Source: Streptomyces sp. NBC_01428 (GTDB lineage Bacteria; Actinomycetota; Actinomycetes; Streptomycetales; Streptomycetaceae). From it: a stretch of DNA of 64,000 bases. The notes below the pieces were generated by a model. It searched no databases and was not told the DNA's origin. It worked only from the letters and a program-made list of their open reading frames with translations. Location of the stretch: the NCBI RefSeq assembly GCF_036231965.1, contig NZ_CP109499.1:7502001-7566000 (forward strand). The letters run 5' to 3'. Below are positions 41,521 through 49,918 of the stretch, one piece after another (the stretch's first letter is position 1; each line of letters starts with the position of its first letter). The position numbers and the translations under genes were made by a program.

Positions 41521-43089
41521 CTATCCCTCCGCGACCGCGACCCCGGCGACCTCCGAGGGGACCGGCTCCGCATCCACCGGAGTGGTCCGCTCCGGGAGGA
41601 GGTCGAGCACCGCTCGCCGTTGCGTCTCGCTCGTCGCGTCGTCGTACGGGTCGGGCGTGGCCGGCACCTGGAGGCGCAGGACGGGTCCCGTGCCCAGTCG
41701 GGCGTAGCCGCGCCCGGGCGGCACGTCGCGGGTCGGCGTGGTGTGCGGCGGCGCCCCCAGGATCATCTCCAGCTGGCCCGCGGACGCCGGTCCGAGCACC
41801 ACGCGCGCGCGGGTGTGCTGCCGTACCGCGTCGCTGAGGAAGTCGAGGTGCTCGAAGTGTTCGGCCACCACGACCGTGACACCGGCCGCCCGGCCGTGCC
41901 GCAGGGGCACCTGGAGCAGCGACTGCGGGTCCGTGCGGCCGTCGGCGGTGGCCAGGTGGGCCAGCGCGGTCGGCCGGTCGACCAGGATCCACAGCGGGTT
42001 CTTGATGTCGTCCGGAGCGGGATGCCCCGACTGGAGAGCGCGGTTCGCGGCGATCAGCCGCCGCTCCGTCTCGTGCGCGGCCCACTCCAGGCTGCCGAGC
42101 GCTCCGGCCGTTCCGCACTCGACGGCCAGGACGCCGTCCCGCCCGGTCAGGCACGCGTACTCGCCGGTGCCTCCGCCGTCGACGATGACGACATCGCCGT
42201 ACTGAAGCGCCTGGAGAGCGATGGAACGCAGAAGCGTGGTCGTGCCGGTGCCCGGTTCGCCCGCGACGAGCAGGTGGGGTTCCGTCGAGCGGACGCCGGT
42301 GCGCCAGACGACCGGCGGGACGTCCCGCTGCTCCTCGCCGTAGCTGAGGGGGAGCGTGCGCTGGACGTCGGTGGGATCGGTGAAGCCGAGGACCGTCTCA
42401 CCGGGCGCGGTGACGAAGCGCTGGGCGGTGATGTCGGTGGGCAGCGGCGGCAGGACGGTGACCGTGAGTTCGTTGCCCTCCTCGTCCCACTCGAAGTGGT
42501 ACTCGCGGCCGCGGCCCGACTTGGCGTGCAGCAGCTGTTCGATCCGCGCGCGGGCGTCCGGCTCGCCGTCGGTGAAGTACGCCGGGTAGCGGACGAGGAG
42601 ACGGGAGACCCGGCCGTCGTCGTCGAAGTCGTACGAGGCGAAGGCCTTCTCCCAGTCGCCGCCGTGGGCGTAGAGGGGAGCGGGGTCCTCGGCCGCGGAG
42701 AAGTACGGCACGAGGGCCTCGTAGAGCGACTGGAGGCGTCCGGTCTGCGCCTCGTCGGGACCGGTCGGGGGCGGCGGGGTGCGTTCCCGGCCGGTCCAGG
42801 CTGCCGCCGCCATCAGGCTGATGACGGCGAGCAGCGGTCCGTACGGCACCAGAGCCACCACCAGGATCACGGAGGCCACCAGGAACAGCAGTGGTCCGCG
42901 CCGGTCCTTGGGCGTGGCGGCCCACTTGCGCCGTCCGGCGGCTGCCAGCCGGCGCAGTCCACGAGTGACCGTGATCAGTGGATGGAGGACGTCGGTGGCG
43001 CTGTCGGCTGCCGTCCGGGCCAGCTCCCGGCTCTTGGCGATCTGTGCGTTGCCGTTGACGAGGATGCGGGGGAGAGGGCGCCGAGCCAC
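41521..43089 (-). CDS. sffA: SpoIIIE/FtsK-related sporulation protein SffA
   Basis: A 522-residue membrane-anchored protein of the FtsK/SpoIIIE-like ATPase group. In S. coelicolor SffA is brought to sporulation septa by SmeA and affects chromosome segregation and septation. Two membrane helices lie at residues about 65-100. The ATPase-like domain starts near 270 with AGEPGTGTTTLLRSIALQAL. Here the P-loop lysine is replaced by Thr, so ordinary ATP hydrolysis is doubtful. The Walker-B-like strand is NPLWILVDRP, followed by GVTVVVAEHFEHLDFLSDAV. The GTG at 43089 follows AGGAGA. It lies 40 bp after smeA in one operon. Confidence 0.88.
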   Translation of the reverse strand: MARRPLPRILVNGNAQIAKSRELARTAADSATDVLHPLITVTRGLRRLAAAGRRKWAATPKDRRGPLLFLVASVILVVALVPYGPLLAVISLMAAAAWTGRERTPPPPTGPDEAQTGRLQSLYEALVPYFSAAEDPAPLYAHGGDWEKAFASYDFDDDGRVSRLLVRYPAYFTDGEPDARARIEQLLHAKSGRGREYHFEWDEEGNELTVTVLPPLPTDITAQRFVTAPGETVLGFTDPTDVQRTLPLSYGEEQRDVPPVVWRTGVRSTEPHLLVAGEPGTGTTTLLRSIALQALQYGDVVIVDGGGTGEYACLTGRDGVLAVECGTAGALGSLEWAAHETERRLIAANRALQSGHPAPDDIKNPLWILVDRPTALAHLATADGRTDPQSLLQVPLRHGRAAGVTVVVAEHFEHLDFLSDAVRQHTRARVVLGPASAGQLEMILGAPPHTTPTRDVPPGRGYARLGTGPVLRLQVPATPDPYDDATSETQRRAVLDLLPERTTPVDAEPVPSEVAGVAVAEG

Positions 43090-43129
43090 TGCTGTCTCCT
43101 GAAGGTGCGTACGAAGTGGGGGGACGTCG

Positions 43130-43324
43130 TCAGAACTTGATCCCGCCGAGGAGGCCCGCCAGGCTCTCCCCGCCGGCCTTGATGCTCGGTGCGATGGCCG
43201 TGCTCGCGAGGTAGAAGCCGAAGAGTGCGGCCACCAGAGCGTGCGACGCCTTCAGTCCGTCCTTCTTGAAGAACAGGAAGACGATGATGCCGAGAAGGAC
43301 GACGCCTGACATGGACAGAATCAT
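43130..43324 (-). CDS. smeA: Small sporulation membrane protein SmeA
   Basis: A 64-residue protein with two hydrophobic helices: SGVVLLGIIVFLFFKKDGL near the N-terminus and SHALVAALFGFYLASTAIAP in the middle, then a Gly-rich tail. It matches SmeA of S. coelicolor, which locates to sporulation septa and recruits SffA. ATG 43324 follows a strong AGGAGAG. The pair is expected to be expressed only in sporulating aerial hyphae. The 261-bp gap upstream to the divergent ankyrin gene is AT-richer than average and should contain that developmental promoter; I could not identify its boxes. Confidence 0.88.
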   Translation of the reverse strand: MILSMSGVVLLGIIVFLFFKKDGLKASHALVAALFGFYLASTAIAPSIKAGGESLAGLLGGIKF

Positions 43325-43585
43325 TTGAGCTCTCCTGGTTCGTGGGGACAGTCACCATGAGTTGTTCCAGGATCACAGCATGTATCCATACGATAAAAGG
43401 TGCAACTGGGTGAATTTCGGCTGTTTTCACTCGTGCGATGGAGCTCTCTTGGGCCGCCTGAGCTGGTCCGTTGCGCCTTGCGCGCCTTTTGTGATCTTTG
43501 CCGCGGGCGATGCCGGTCATGTGCCCGTGGAGCCAGTACCCTGTCGATTCACCCGAACGGTTGCACTGAGAGGCGGTCCGCCCCG

Positions 43586-43978
43586 ATGAGTGAAGTCCCC
43601 GACCCCGAGGTCGTGGAGCTCGCGACGAAGATCTTCGATCTGGCGCGGCGCGGCGAGACGGAGACGCTCGTGGCGTACGTGGACGCGGGCGTTCCGGCGA
43701 ATCTCACCAACGACCGGGGCGACTCGCTCGTGATGCTCGCGGCCTACCACGGCCACGCGGAGGCGGTCCGTGCCCTGCTGGACCGCGGTGCCGAGGCCGA
43801 CCGGGTCAACGACCGCGGCCAGACCCCGCTCGCGGGGGCCGTCTTCAAGGGCGAGGACGCGGTGATCCGGGTTCTCCTGGCCGCCGGTGCCGATCCGGCC
43901 GCGGGCACGCCCTCGGCCGTCGACACGGCCCGCATGTTCGCCAAGACCGACGTGCTCGAACTGTTCGGCGCGCACTGA
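43586..43978 (+). CDS. Ankyrin-repeat protein
   Basis: A 130-residue soluble protein of three to four ankyrin repeats. Clear units are RGDSLVMLAAYHGHAEAVRALL and RGQTPLAGAVFKGEDAVIRVLL, each shown here with the G-x-T/S-x-L head and helix pair, preceded by a less regular unit (ARRGETETLVAYVDAGVPAN). It is probably a protein-binding module of unknown partner. The ATG at 43586 has GAGAGGCGG upstream at long spacing; extending upstream would enter non-coding sequence. It is divergent from the smeA-sffA operon. Confidence 0.85.
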   Translation: MSEVPDPEVVELATKIFDLARRGETETLVAYVDAGVPANLTNDRGDSLVMLAAYHGHAEAVRALLDRGAEADRVNDRGQTPLAGAVFKGEDAVIRVLLAAGADPAAGTPSAVDTARMFAKTDVLELFGAH

Positions 43979-44124
43979 CGTCGACGCTCTGACCAGGCGC
44001 GACGCAAGAAAAAAGGGAGGCGGAACGGGGCCGCCGGAAATACGGTCGCGGCAGGAAGAACTGCCGAGTCATCATGACGACGTGATTCACGGACGTGATG
44101 GCCGGGCAGATGTTGCCGCACCGC

Positions 44125-44145
44125 GCGGGCCGTGACGCGGCCCGC
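44125..44145 (+). other. Hairpin before the 19-codon ORF
   Basis: GCGGGCCG (44125-44132) and CGGCCCGC (44138-44145) form a perfect 8-bp stem around TGACG, 28 bp before the small ORF. It may be the ankyrin gene terminator or part of a leader that regulates the small ORF and the following gene. A second hairpin, CGGCAG-GAAGAA-CTGCCG, is at about 44053-44070. Confidence 0.5.
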
Positions 44146-44173
44146 ATGGGCCACCGACGAGAGGCAGAGGAAG

Positions 44174-44233
44174 ATGGTCTACAGCAAGCAAGAGACGGCG
44201 GGCGCCCCGACGTGTTGTCACGCGGCCAGGTAA
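44174..44233 (+). CDS. 19-residue peptide ORF upstream of the HEAT-repeat gene
   Basis: MVYSKQETAGAPTCCHAAR, starting at ATG 44174 and ending with TAA at 44231-44233. An excellent AGAGGAAG ribosome site lies directly upstream, better than that of the neighbouring genes. The two adjacent cysteines and a His near the end are unusual in so short a peptide. It ends 45 bp before the next gene on the same strand. It could be a regulatory leader peptide or a small functional peptide. I have an impression that similar peptides occur in other streptomycetes, but cannot verify it. Confidence 0.6.
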   Translation: MVYSKQETAGAPTCCHAAR

Positions 44234-44278
44234 TGCAGGATCCCGGTTGCGTCGACGCTTGATGTGAGGCTGTTTCCC

Positions 44279-45697
44279 ATGTTCGATCCGGTCATAGCGC
44301 CCAGCGGTACGCTGCTCGGCCTGCTCCAGAGGGGCCGCGGCGACGGCACGCTGCACGCGCTCACCGCACCGCGCGCCGAAGCGCTCGCGGCGCTGAACCA
44401 CTGTGTGCTGCGGGATCCCCGCCACGACTGGCAGGTGGAGAACCGCTCCCTGTACTACGCCCGTCTCTACCTCGATCTGGCCGGTGAGCTGGACGAGATC
44501 GAGCGGCACCTCTTCGACGCCGAGGACGTCCTCGACGACTGCGAGTCCCGCACGGGGCTCTCCCTCGCGGTCCTCGGACACCTCGCCTCCTACGGCCGGC
44601 AGGACGCCCTCGCGCTGCTGCGCAGGTACGCCGCCACCGGCACCAGCTGGGCCTGGGCCCTCGACGAACTCGCCCTGCGGGACGACGACGCCGGTCTGCG
44701 GGCGCTCGCCGTCCCGACCCTCGCCCGGTTCCCGGCCGACCCCGAGGGCGAGGCCGCCCTCACCGCCGCCGTGCGCGACGCGTTCGAACCACGGCCCTGG
44801 CGGCTGTGGGCCGACGACCCGCGCCCCTCCGTCGCGGCCCGCGTGCGTGCCGCCCAGGAAGCCGGGTCCTTCGACCGCTGGCAGCGCCAGATGCGCCCGT
44901 CCGGACCTCGCCCCGGCTGGAGCGTCCAGGCCGTCTTCGACTGGGCCCAGCAGGGCATCGACCGCGGAGCCGCGCTGTATGTGCCGGCCGCCCGCTGCCT
45001 GACCGCCGTCGCCGGCCCCGAGGACCGGCCCGAGATCGTCGAGGCGGCGCGCGACGGCGCCGAGGGCGCGCGCTGCACGGCATTGCGCTACCTCGCCGAC
45101 GGCAACGACCCCGACGCCCTCGACCTGATCGAGGCGGCCGTGGCGAACGGCTCGACCGGTGTCACCGAGGCCGCCGTCGACGCCTTCGAGCGGATGCGCG
45201 GCGTCGCCGCGGTCGACCGGGCCCGCGGCTGGGCGCACCGGCCCGACGCCCTCGGCGCCGCCGCCGGACGCGTCCTCGCCTGCCGCGGCGGAGCACAGGA
45301 CCGCGACCTCGTGCTGGGCGCCCTGCGCGAGGCCGTACGGGGCGAAGGGCCCGACGCGCCGACGCTGTGGACCCTCGTCGACGGCAGCGGACGGCTCGGC
45401 ATCGCCTGCGCCGCCCCCGTGCTGCGCCACATCTACCGGGAGACCGCCTCCTCGCACCTGCGCCAGCGGGCCGCGCGGGCCCTGGCCGTCACCGATCCCT
45501 CCTTCCCCGCCGGTTTCGCCGTCGAGTGCCTGTGGGACTGCGAGGAGACCACCCGGGAGACCGCCGCACGGCACGCCGAGACCGGCGACGCGCGCGTGGT
45601 GGACCAACTGCGCCGACTGGCGGCGGATCCGGCCGAGGAGGCCGAGGTCCAGACAGCGGTCAGGAGCCGGATCGGGCCCGACATGCCCGCCGTGTGA
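44279..45697 (+). CDS. HEAT-repeat-like protein
   Basis: A 472-residue all-helical soluble protein without signal or membrane segments. Repeated helix pairs such as GLSLAVLGHLASYGRQDALALLRRYAATG and ALRYLADGNDPDALDLIEAAVANGS, each trimmed here to core lengths, follow a HEAT/armadillo rhythm. The ATG at 44279 is preferred because GAGG lies 9 bases upstream and the protein then begins MFDPVIAPSGTLLGLLQRG; a GTG five codons earlier is possible. It is probably a scaffold. The small ORF just upstream may couple to its translation. Function unknown. Confidence 0.78.
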   Translation: MFDPVIAPSGTLLGLLQRGRGDGTLHALTAPRAEALAALNHCVLRDPRHDWQVENRSLYYARLYLDLAGELDEIERHLFDAEDVLDDCESRTGLSLAVLGHLASYGRQDALALLRRYAATGTSWAWALDELALRDDDAGLRALAVPTLARFPADPEGEAALTAAVRDAFEPRPWRLWADDPRPSVAARVRAAQEAGSFDRWQRQMRPSGPRPGWSVQAVFDWAQQGIDRGAALYVPAARCLTAVAGPEDRPEIVEAARDGAEGARCTALRYLADGNDPDALDLIEAAVANGSTGVTEAAVDAFERMRGVAAVDRARGWAHRPDALGAAAGRVLACRGGAQDRDLVLGALREAVRGEGPDAPTLWTLVDGSGRLGIACAAPVLRHIYRETASSHLRQRAARALAVTDPSFPAGFAVECLWDCEETTRETAARHAETGDARVVDQLRRLAADPAEEAEVQTAVRSRIGPDMPAV

Positions 45698-45836
45698 ACG
45701 GGCGGTGGCCCGTGAGCCGGAGTCGCGTGGACAGGGGCTGACCTGGACGGGTGCGGTGCGCAACGCTCACGGGACGTTCACCGTTCGCAAAGATCGACGT
45801 TGACGCGGGCACGTCCAGTACGGCGAGAACACCCGT

Positions 45837-46961
45837 ATGCGTGTCGTCATCGTGACCGAATCCTTTCCCCCCGATGTGAACGGCGTGGCCCACTGCGCGC
45901 TCCAGACCGCCCGGCACCTCGTCGATCGCGGTCACGCTCCCCTCGTCGTCGCCCCGGCCACCTCCGCCGGGAACGGACCCGACGCCCTCGCGCCGTGTCC
46001 CGTCGTCCGTGTCCCCTCCCTCCCGCTCCCGGGCTACCCCCAGGTCCGCGTCGCCCTCCCCAGCCGACGCGTCGCCGCGGCCATCACCGAACACCGCGCG
46101 GACATCGTCCACCTGGCCAGCCCCTTCATCCTCGGCGTCCGCGGCATGGCGGCCGCCTCCCGGCTCGGCATCCCCGCCGTCGCCGTCTACCAGACCGACC
46201 TGGCCGGATACGCCCGTACGTACATCAGCGCCGGTGAGGCGACCGCGTGGCGGCGCATCCGCTCCGTGCACGCCGCCGCCGACCTGACACTCGCTCCGTC
46301 CACCGCGGCCCTGTCCGACCTGGAGACCCACGGCGTGCCCCGTGTCCGGCTCTGGGCGCGCGGCGTCGACACGGCGCGCTTCCGGCCCGCTCTCCGGGAC
46401 GAGGCGCTCCGCCGCGAGCTGGCCCCGAACGGCGAGCTGATCGTCGGCTACGTCGGCCGGCTCGCCCCGGAGAAGCACGTCGAACTGCTCTCCGGGGTCT
46501 GCGGACTCGACGGCGTCCGCGTCGTCGTGGTCGGCGACGGACCCAGCGAGACCACCCTGCGGGCCACCCTCCCCGGCGCGGCCCTCCTCGGCCGACGCAC
46601 CGGTGACGACCTCGCGCGGATCTTCGCCTCCCTGGACGTCTTCGCGCACACCGGCCCCTTCGAGACCTTCTGCCAGACCGTCCAGGAGGCCATGGCCAGC
46701 GGGGTGCCCGTCGTGGCGCCCGCCGCCGGCGGACCGCTCGACCTCGTGGACCACGGCCGCACCGGGCTCCTCGTCCCGCCCCGCGACCCCGACGCCGTAC
46801 GGGACGCGGTGCTGACCCTGGCCGCCGACCCCGCCGCGCGGGCTGCCTACGGAGCCGCCGGTCACGCCATGGTCGAGGGCCGCACGTGGGCCGCGGTGGG
46901 CGACCAGCTCATCGGCCACTACGACGACGTCCTGTCCGCACGGAAGCTGGTGGCGGCATGA
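45837..46961 (+). CDS. GT4 glycosyltransferase, mannosyltransferase-like
   Basis: A 374-residue GT-B fold retaining glycosyltransferase. The N-domain begins RVVIVTESFPPDVNGVAHCA, with the Gly-rich loop of GT4 enzymes. The C-domain has VGYVGRLAPEKHVELLSGVC and the E-x7-E motif in GPFETFCQTVQEAMASGVPV. It resembles the actinobacterial GDP-mannose-dependent alpha-mannosyltransferases (PimB/MgtA). It overlaps the next glycosyltransferase by 4 bp, and an SGNH hydrolase follows, so the three make a cassette that probably builds and modifies a glycolipid or glycan. No signal peptide. Weak ribosome site. Confidence 0.87.
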   Translation: MRVVIVTESFPPDVNGVAHCALQTARHLVDRGHAPLVVAPATSAGNGPDALAPCPVVRVPSLPLPGYPQVRVALPSRRVAAAITEHRADIVHLASPFILGVRGMAAASRLGIPAVAVYQTDLAGYARTYISAGEATAWRRIRSVHAAADLTLAPSTAALSDLETHGVPRVRLWARGVDTARFRPALRDEALRRELAPNGELIVGYVGRLAPEKHVELLSGVCGLDGVRVVVVGDGPSETTLRATLPGAALLGRRTGDDLARIFASLDVFAHTGPFETFCQTVQEAMASGVPVVAPAAGGPLDLVDHGRTGLLVPPRDPDAVRDAVLTLAADPAARAAYGAAGHAMVEGRTWAAVGDQLIGHYDDVLSARKLVAA

Positions 46962-48118
46962 GCCTCAGGATCGTACGGCTGGCCAACTTCGTCGCCCCCG
47001 CCTCCGGCGGTCTGCGCACCGCCCTGCGGGAACTGGGCGCCGGCTACCTCGCGGCAGGCCACGACCCGGTGCTGGTCGTTCCCGGCGAGCGCGCGAGCGA
47101 CCACGAGACCGAGCAGGGGCGCGTGATCACCCTGCCCGGCCCGCTGCTGCCCGGGACCGGTGGCTACCGCGTGCTGACCGACCGACGGAGAGTGGCCCGG
47201 CTCCTGGAATCGCTCGCCCCCGACCGCCTGGAGGTCTCGGACCGCACCACCCTGCGCTGGACCGGAGTCTGGGCCCGGCGCGCCCGGGTCCCCGCCGTGA
47301 TGGTCTCCCACGAGACCGCCGACGGTGTCCTGCGCACCTGGGGACTGCCGGAGGCGATGGCCCGGCGGACCGCCGACGCCCTCAACGTCCGTACCGCCCA
47401 CTCCTACGCGCGTGTGGTGTGCACCACCGAGTTCGCCGAGCGCGAGTTCGTCCGCATCGGCGCCCGCAACGTCGTACGCGCCCCGCTCGGCGTCGACCTG
47501 GAGAGCCGCCACCCCACCCTGCGCGACCCGGCGCTGCGGTCCCGCCACGCGCGCGCCGACCAGATCCTGCTCGTCCTGTGCTCACGGCTCTCGGTGGAGA
47601 AGCGGCCCGGCACGGCGCTCGACGCCCTGGAAGCGCTGCTGCGGCGCGGGCGGCCCGCCGTGCTCGTCGTCGCCGGGGACGGGCCGCTCAGGGCCCGGCT
47701 CGAACAGCGGGCGCGGGAACGGAGGCTGCCCGTCACCTTCCTCGGGCATGTCGCCGACCGCGCCCTGCTCGGCTCGCTCCAGGCCTCGGCCGACGTGTGC
47801 CTGGCCCCGGGGCCGGCCGAGACGTTCGGGCTCGCCGCGCTGGAGGCCATGGCCTGCGGCACCCCGGTCGTCGCCAGTTCGCTCTCCGCCCTGCCCGAGG
47901 TCCTCGGTTCCGCCGGAGCCACCGCCGCCGACAACGGGGACTCCTTCGCGGACGCGGTCGGGCTGGTGCTCGGCCGTCCCGAGAGCGAGCGTCGCGGGGC
48001 GGCACGCGCGCGTGCCGAGTGCTTCGGCTGGGACGCCGCCGTCGCGGGCTTCCTCGCCGCGCACGACGCGGTCCCGGTCCCGCCCCGGATCCAGGAAGTC
48101 CAGGAGGGCGTGGCATGA
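46958..48118 (+). CDS. Second GT4 glycosyltransferase
   Basis: A 386-residue GT-B fold enzyme of the same family. The N-terminus RIVRLANFVAPASGGLRTAL carries the glycine loop, and the C-domain has VLCSRLSVEKRPGTALDALE and the E-x7-E motif GPAETFGLAALEAMACGTPV. It is only distantly similar to the first enzyme, so it probably adds a different residue or linkage. The ATG overlaps the preceding stop, and its own stop overlaps the SGNH hydrolase start, so all three are translationally coupled. Confidence 0.87.
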   Translation: MSLRIVRLANFVAPASGGLRTALRELGAGYLAAGHDPVLVVPGERASDHETEQGRVITLPGPLLPGTGGYRVLTDRRRVARLLESLAPDRLEVSDRTTLRWTGVWARRARVPAVMVSHETADGVLRTWGLPEAMARRTADALNVRTAHSYARVVCTTEFAEREFVRIGARNVVRAPLGVDLESRHPTLRDPALRSRHARADQILLVLCSRLSVEKRPGTALDALEALLRRGRPAVLVVAGDGPLRARLEQRARERRLPVTFLGHVADRALLGSLQASADVCLAPGPAETFGLAALEAMACGTPVVASSLSALPEVLGSAGATAADNGDSFADAVGLVLGRPESERRGAARARAECFGWDAAVAGFLAAHDAVPVPPRIQEVQEGVA

Positions 48119-48969
48119 GACCGCTTCGCTTCGTGGCCCTCGGGGACTCGCTCACGGAAGGCGTGGGCGACCCCGTGGGGGACCGGTGGCGGGGATGGGC
48201 GGAACTGCTCGCCCACGGCCTCGCCCCGGTGGACGCGGCCGTGGAGTTCACCAACCTCGCGGTCAGCGGGGCGCAGACCCGGGACGTCCTGGAGCGGCAG
48301 ACCCCCGAGGCGCTGGCGCTGCGGCCCGACGTCGTGTCCGTCGTCATCGGCGTCAACGACACCCTCCGGTGCACGTTCGACATCCGCTCCGTCGCCGAAC
48401 GGCTGGACACCGTCTACGCCGCGTTCCGCGCGGGGGACACGCTGCTGATGACGGCCTGCCTGCCGGATCCGGGCTCGATGCTCGGACTGCCGGGGACCCT
48501 CGCCCGGCCGCTGGCCCGCAGGCAGCGCGCGGTCAACACCATCGTGCACGCGCTCTCCGAACGGCACGGGGCGCTGCATCTGCACGCCGCCGAGGAGGAG
48601 TGGCTGACCGACCGCGCCCTGTGGAGCGCCGACCGGCTGCACCCGGGGGAGCGCGGGCACCGTCAACTCGCCCTGCGTTTCCACGCCCTGCTCGCCGAAC
48701 GGGGCATCGCCACCGGGGCCGCCCCGTCCGGGGAACCCGAGTGCGCCGTCCCCACCCGCTCGGCGAGCCTCTGGTGGCTCGCCACCGCGGGAACGGGCTG
48801 GGTCGCCCGCCGGTGCACGGACCTGCTGCCCCAGCTGCTCACCCTCGCCGCGTCCGAGGTGCGCCACCGGGCGCGGGGCACCAGCTCCCGCCTCGACATC
48901 GGCGCGGCGCACGCCGTCTCGGCCGCGCTCGCAGCCCTGTCCGTGGCCGAACAGCCCGACGCGGCATGA
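48115..48969 (+). CDS. SGNH/GDSL hydrolase
   Basis: A 284-residue esterase-type hydrolase. The four SGNH blocks are visible: VALGDSLTEGVGDP (Ser), NLAVSGAQ (Gly), VVIGVNDTL (Asn) and SADRLHPGERGH (Asp-x2-His). There is no signal peptide, so it is probably cytoplasmic. The C-terminal 70 residues (about 215-284) add an Ala-rich helical extension not needed for catalysis. Being coupled to two GT4 genes, it may remove or add acyl groups on the glycan or glycolipid they make. Confidence 0.87.
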   Translation: MRPLRFVALGDSLTEGVGDPVGDRWRGWAELLAHGLAPVDAAVEFTNLAVSGAQTRDVLERQTPEALALRPDVVSVVIGVNDTLRCTFDIRSVAERLDTVYAAFRAGDTLLMTACLPDPGSMLGLPGTLARPLARRQRAVNTIVHALSERHGALHLHAAEEEWLTDRALWSADRLHPGERGHRQLALRFHALLAERGIATGAAPSGEPECAVPTRSASLWWLATAGTGWVARRCTDLLPQLLTLAASEVRHRARGTSSRLDIGAAHAVSAALAALSVAEQPDAA

Positions 48970-49020
48970 CGGTCCGACGGCCGGATGCGGGACGCGCGGG
49001 CCGCCACGGTCCCGCTTCCC

Positions 49021-49048
49021 GCCCCGGGCCCACGGCCCGAGACGGGGC
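49021..49048. terminator. Hairpin between the SGNH gene and pxpC
   Basis: GCCCCG (49021-49026) with CGGGGC (49043-49048) encloses GGGCC-CAC-GGCCC. It ends exactly at the pxpC stop codon in the 79-bp convergent gap. Confidence 0.6.
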
Positions 49049-49918
49049 TCAGCGGCGACGGACCGCCACGAAACGGACGGGAATGCCCGGCACGGCCTGA
49101 GCGGCCGCGGGGAGGTCCGTCTCCCGGACGACCGCGATCACCGGATAGCCGCCGGTCGTCGGATGGTCGGCGAGGAACACCACCGGCCGTCCGTCGGGCG
49201 GCACCTGCACCGCGCCCAGCACCATTCCCTCACTGGGCAGTTCACCGGAAACGGCCCTCTCCAGGGCGGGTCCCTCCGTGCGCAGCCCGATCCGGTTGCT
49301 CGCCGATGACACCCGGTAGGAGCGGGTCGTCAGCGTCCGGACCGCCGATCCCGTGAACCAGTCCTCGCGCGGGCCGGGCGTCACCCGCAGGACGAGTTCG
49401 GCGGGCGGGGCGGGGTGCGGAACGACGTCCACACGCGCGTGCCCGGCACCCGGGCACCCCAGCGGAAGCACCGTTCCGTCCGCCAGCGGCGCGGGGCCCA
49501 GCCCCGACAGCAGGTCGGTGGACCGGCTGCCGAGCACCGGATCGACCGCCACACCACCGGCCACGGCCACATAGGAACGCACGCCCGCGCGAGCGGGGCC
49601 GATGTCCAGAAGAGCGCCCGCGGGCACCCGGACGGGCGCTCCCCAGGCCGCGGGCCGCCCGTCGACCGTGACCGGACAGGGCGCTCCCGTCACGACCGCG
49701 ACGACCGCCGAACGAGGGCGCAGGGAACAGCCGTTGAGGGTCGTCTCCAGCACGGCCGCCCCGGTGGCGTTGCCGACGAGCCGGTTGGCCAGCGCCGCCG
49801 CGGGGGCGTCGAGCGCCCCGGAGCGCGGCACGCCCAGGTGCGCGTGGCCGGGGCGCCCCTGGTCCTGGACGGTGGTCAGGGCGCCCGCCCGCACCACCGA
49901 CAGGGCCCGGTCACTCAT
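49049..49918 (-). CDS. pxpC: 5-oxoprolinase subunit C (KipA-like)
   Basis: One subunit of the ATP-dependent 5-oxoprolinase PxpABC, which opens 5-oxoproline to glutamate. The protein has 289 residues of the biotin-dependent carboxyltransferase/AHS2 family. Signatures are VQDQGRPGHAHLGVPRSGAL near the start, VGNATGAAVLETTLNG, and SNRIGLRTEGPALER. The C-terminal HPTTGGYPVIAVVRETDLP is also typical. The ATG at 49918 overlaps the pxpB stop by 4 bp. It is the last gene of the operon that starts with the MFS transporter at 53649. Confidence 0.93.
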   Translation of the reverse strand: MSDRALSVVRAGALTTVQDQGRPGHAHLGVPRSGALDAPAAALANRLVGNATGAAVLETTLNGCSLRPRSAVVAVVTGAPCPVTVDGRPAAWGAPVRVPAGALLDIGPARAGVRSYVAVAGGVAVDPVLGSRSTDLLSGLGPAPLADGTVLPLGCPGAGHARVDVVPHPAPPAELVLRVTPGPREDWFTGSAVRTLTTRSYRVSSASNRIGLRTEGPALERAVSGELPSEGMVLGAVQVPPDGRPVVFLADHPTTGGYPVIAVVRETDLPAAAQAVPGIPVRFVAVRRR

